21,499 nt of DNA from JBFWWW01 sp050245975 (GTDB taxonomy: Bacteria; Pseudomonadota; Alphaproteobacteria; Rhizobiales; Hyphomicrobiaceae). Position 1 is the first letter of the stretch, and each line of letters begins with the position of its first letter. Made by a program: the position numbers and the translations under genes. Below are positions 19,727-21,499 of the stretch, piece after piece. The notes below the pieces were generated by a model. The model was given only the letters and a program-made list of their open reading frames with translations, did not search any database and had not been told where the DNA came from. The stretch is from assembly GCA_050245975.1 (NCBI GenBank), contig JBFWWW010000050.1:1-21499 (forward strand). Direction: 5' to 3'.

Positions 19727-21499
19727 ATGGCGTTCCCGGCAAGTGAGGCAAGCGCGCCCCGTCTGCTTCCGCAACGCGTGGAAGACAGGCTGATGGGCTG
19801 GTTCGGCAAGCTGCTTGCCGTTGCCATCGGCGTTGCCTGCGCCGCGGGCTGGCTGAGCCTGCTGAGCTGGTCGTCCGGCGACCCGAGCCTCAACTACGTC
19901 GCCACCGGCATCACCCGCAATTTCGTCGGCCATCCCGGCGCCGTCGTCTCCGACCTGCTCATGCAGATGATCGGGCTCGCCTGCATCGCCCTGTTCCTGC
20001 CGCCCGCCTTCTGGGCGCTGCATCTGCTGTCCGGCCGGCGCATTTCCGGCCTGAAGGCGAAGATCATCGCCGTGCCGGTGGCGATCCTGCTCGTTGCCGC
20101 CGCCCTGTCGAGCCTGCCGACGCCCGCCACCTGGCCGCTGCGCCACGGCTTCGGCGGCATGCTGGGCGACATGGGCCTCGCTATGTCCGTCAACCTGATC
20201 GGCGCCGCGCTTCCCATTCATGCCCCGCTCGCCGCCGGCGCCATGTGCTTCGTGCTCGGCACGCTCATGCTGCTGGCGAGCCTCGGCATGTCGCGCGCCG
20301 ACCTGGTCGCGGTGTTCGTGCCGAGCCGCAGCGACGTCCTCTTCCGTGCCGCGCAGCGCAACCGCTTCGCCCTCTGGCGCCGGCAGCCCGAGACGCACGG
20401 CAGCCTCTATCCGGGCTTCAGCCCCGCCGTCGATCGCAGCGAGGCGCCGCTGTCGTCCGTGCCGCGCACCGCGCCGGCTGCCGCTCCGGTCGAGCCCTAT
20501 TTCGAGTCCGCCGCGCGCACGCAGCCGACGCTCGCCATCGATCCCGTGCTCCCGGTGCCGCGCGATGCGCCCGCGCCGAAGCTGCACGAGCCCGCGCTGC
20601 ATGCGCCCGCGCCGCGCACGCCCGTGCGCGACGTAGCCGACCCCGCGCCCGTTCTGCCGCCGGTCGAGGCCGACGACATCGACGATCCCTTCGACACCAC
20701 CACCGGCCAGATCGCGCGCCGCTTCGCCCCCGACCTCGGGCAGGGCGCCGAGCCTGCCGCTCCGGTCGCGCCCATCGCCGTCGCGCCCGCGCCGCAGCAG
20801 ACCTACGCGCCCGCGCCGCGCCGGCGCGCCTCGGGTTATGGCCGCCCGTCGGTCAACATGCTCAAGCGCCCGCCGGCCGTCCGCTCGGGTCCCGAATCGA
20901 GCCAGTCCGCGCTGCGCGGCACCGCGCGCCTGCTGGAGGATGTGCTCGCCGACTTCGGCGTCAAGGGCGAGATCAAGGACATCCGCCCCGGCCCGGTCGT
21001 CACGCTGTTCGAGCTCGAGCCCGCGCGCGGCACCAAGTCCTCGCGCGTCATCGGCCTCGCCGACGACATCGCCCGCTCCATGAGCGCGCTGTCGGTGCGC
21101 GTCGCCGTCGTGCCGGGCCGCAACGTCATCGGCATCGAACTGCCCAACGTGCGCCGCGAGACCGTCTACCTGCGCGAGCTTCTCGAGTCGGACGCCTTCT
21201 GCCGGTCGGAGGCCGCGCTGCCGCTGACGCTCGGCAAGACCATCGGCGGCGATCCCATCGTCACCGACCTGGCGCGCATGCCGCATCTTCTCGTCGCCGG
21301 CACCACGGGCTCGGGCAAGTCGGTCGGCGTCAACGCCATGATCCTGTCGCTGCTCTACCGCCACACGCCGGACCAGTGCCGCTTCCTGATGATCGACCCG
21401 AAGATGCTGGAGCTGTCGGTCTACAACGGCATTCCCCACCTCCTGACGCCGGTCGTCACCGATCCGCAGAAGGCCGTCGCCGCCCTGCACTGGGCCGTG
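19727..21499 (+). CDS. ftsK: DNA translocase FtsK, N-terminal part (cut by window edge)
   Basis: The frame is open from the ATG at 19727 to the window end (591 codons, ending on a codon boundary). FtsK anchors at the division septum and pumps DNA to clear the chromosome terminus. About four membrane spans are visible: near residues 29-48 (LAVAIGVACAAGWLSLLSW), 79-98, 110-128 and 150-185. A Pro/Ala-rich cytoplasmic linker of about 170 residues (roughly 215-385) follows. The motor then begins: GTARLLEDVLADFGVKGEI, PGPVVTLFELEPARGTK, the Walker A AGTTGSGKSVGVN (524-536), and FLMIDPKMLELSVYNGIPHLL. The Walker B end, remaining motor and gamma domain lie outside. An alternative ATG at 19793 would remove 22 residues; the ribosome site is weak for both. 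It follows the aminotransferase closely. Confidence 0.95.
   Translation, partial: MAFPASEASAPRLLPQRVEDRLMGWFGKLLAVAIGVACAAGWLSLLSWSSGDPSLNYVATGITRNFVGHPGAVVSDLLMQMIGLACIALFLPPAFWALHLLSGRRISGLKAKIIAVPVAILLVAAALSSLPTPATWPLRHGFGGMLGDMGLAMSVNLIGAALPIHAPLAAGAMCFVLGTLMLLASLGMSRADLVAVFVPSRSDVLFRAAQRNRFALWRRQPETHGSLYPGFSPAVDRSEAPLSSVPRTAPAAAPVEPYFESAARTQPTLAIDPVLPVPRDAPAPKLHEPALHAPAPRTPVRDVADPAPVLPPVEADDIDDPFDTTTGQIARRFAPDLGQGAEPAAPVAPIAVAPAPQQTYAPAPRRRASGYGRPSVNMLKRPPAVRSGPESSQSALRGTARLLEDVLADFGVKGEIKDIRPGPVVTLFELEPARGTKSSRVIGLADDIARSMSALSVRVAVVPGRNVIGIELPNVRRETVYLRELLESDAFCRSEAALPLTLGKTIGGDPIVTDLARMPHLLVAGTTGSGKSVGVNAMILSLLYRHTPDQCRFLMIDPKMLELSVYNGIPHLLTPVVTDPQKAVAALHWAV

Noticed and set aside
20470..20830. 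Tandem-repeat or CRISPR-like array in the ftsK linker
   Set aside because: The repetitive look comes from codons for a Pro/Ala-rich linker (GCGCCCGCGCCG-type words), with no regular unit length or spacers.
17078..21490. A 1470-codon open frame on the minus strand
   Set aside because: It runs antisense through the serine hydrolase, the aminotransferase and ftsK, all with clear motifs on the plus strand. Its composition (Gly, Ala, Arg, Asp, Glu rich) is what a stop-poor G+C-rich antisense frame gives.

Overview
The window is a G+C-rich chromosomal segment from an alphaproteobacterium, most likely of the order Hyphomicrobiales (Rhizobiales). Three things point there: the gene order mnmG-rsmG-parA-parB and holA-lptE-leuS, a chromosomal parS palindrome inside rsmG, and short palindromic intergenic repeats of the kind common in that order. 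This is inference from gene content and order. I see no rRNA, tRNA, CRISPR array, insertion sequence or prophage.

Layout. Positions 1-3599 (+) hold the end of mnmG, then rsmG, parA and parB: two RNA-modification genes joined to the chromosome-partitioning pair, with a parS site near the 5' end of rsmG. Positions 3724-5084 (+) hold hisE and coaA, which nearly touch. A 268-base gap after coaA is filled with inverted copies of a ~40-base repeat. Positions 5353-7109 (-) carry a PfkB-family (adenosine kinase-like) gene and, downstream of it, an unrecognised AT-hook/Pro-Ala-rich protein whose coding sequence contains a degenerate parS. Positions 7202-11532 (-) are the classic leuS-lptE-holA block: leucyl-tRNA synthetase, LPS-assembly lipoprotein, and clamp-loader delta subunit.

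From 11883 everything reads rightward. First come a class II Fic AMPylase with a C-terminal winged helix, preceded by an A+T-richer region full of inverted repeats, and the overlapping PLP-homeostasis gene (yggS family). Next are an unrecognised 304-residue protein and an Amt-type ammonium transporter. A HigB/HigA-type toxin-antitoxin pair follows, with an operator palindrome between its -35 and -10 boxes. The segment ends with a beta-lactamase-fold serine hydrolase, a class I/II aminotransferase, and the first 591 codons of ftsK, which runs off the right edge.

Functionally the window combines housekeeping (tRNA/rRNA modification, segregation by ParABS and FtsK, replication, tRNA charging, LPS export, CoA and histidine synthesis) with small accessory pieces (Fic, HigBA, serine hydrolase, two unknown proteins). 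The most interesting places are the parS pair and the AT-hook protein near parAB, the Fic control region, the unknown gene next to amt, and a palindromic A-rich insertion within leuS.
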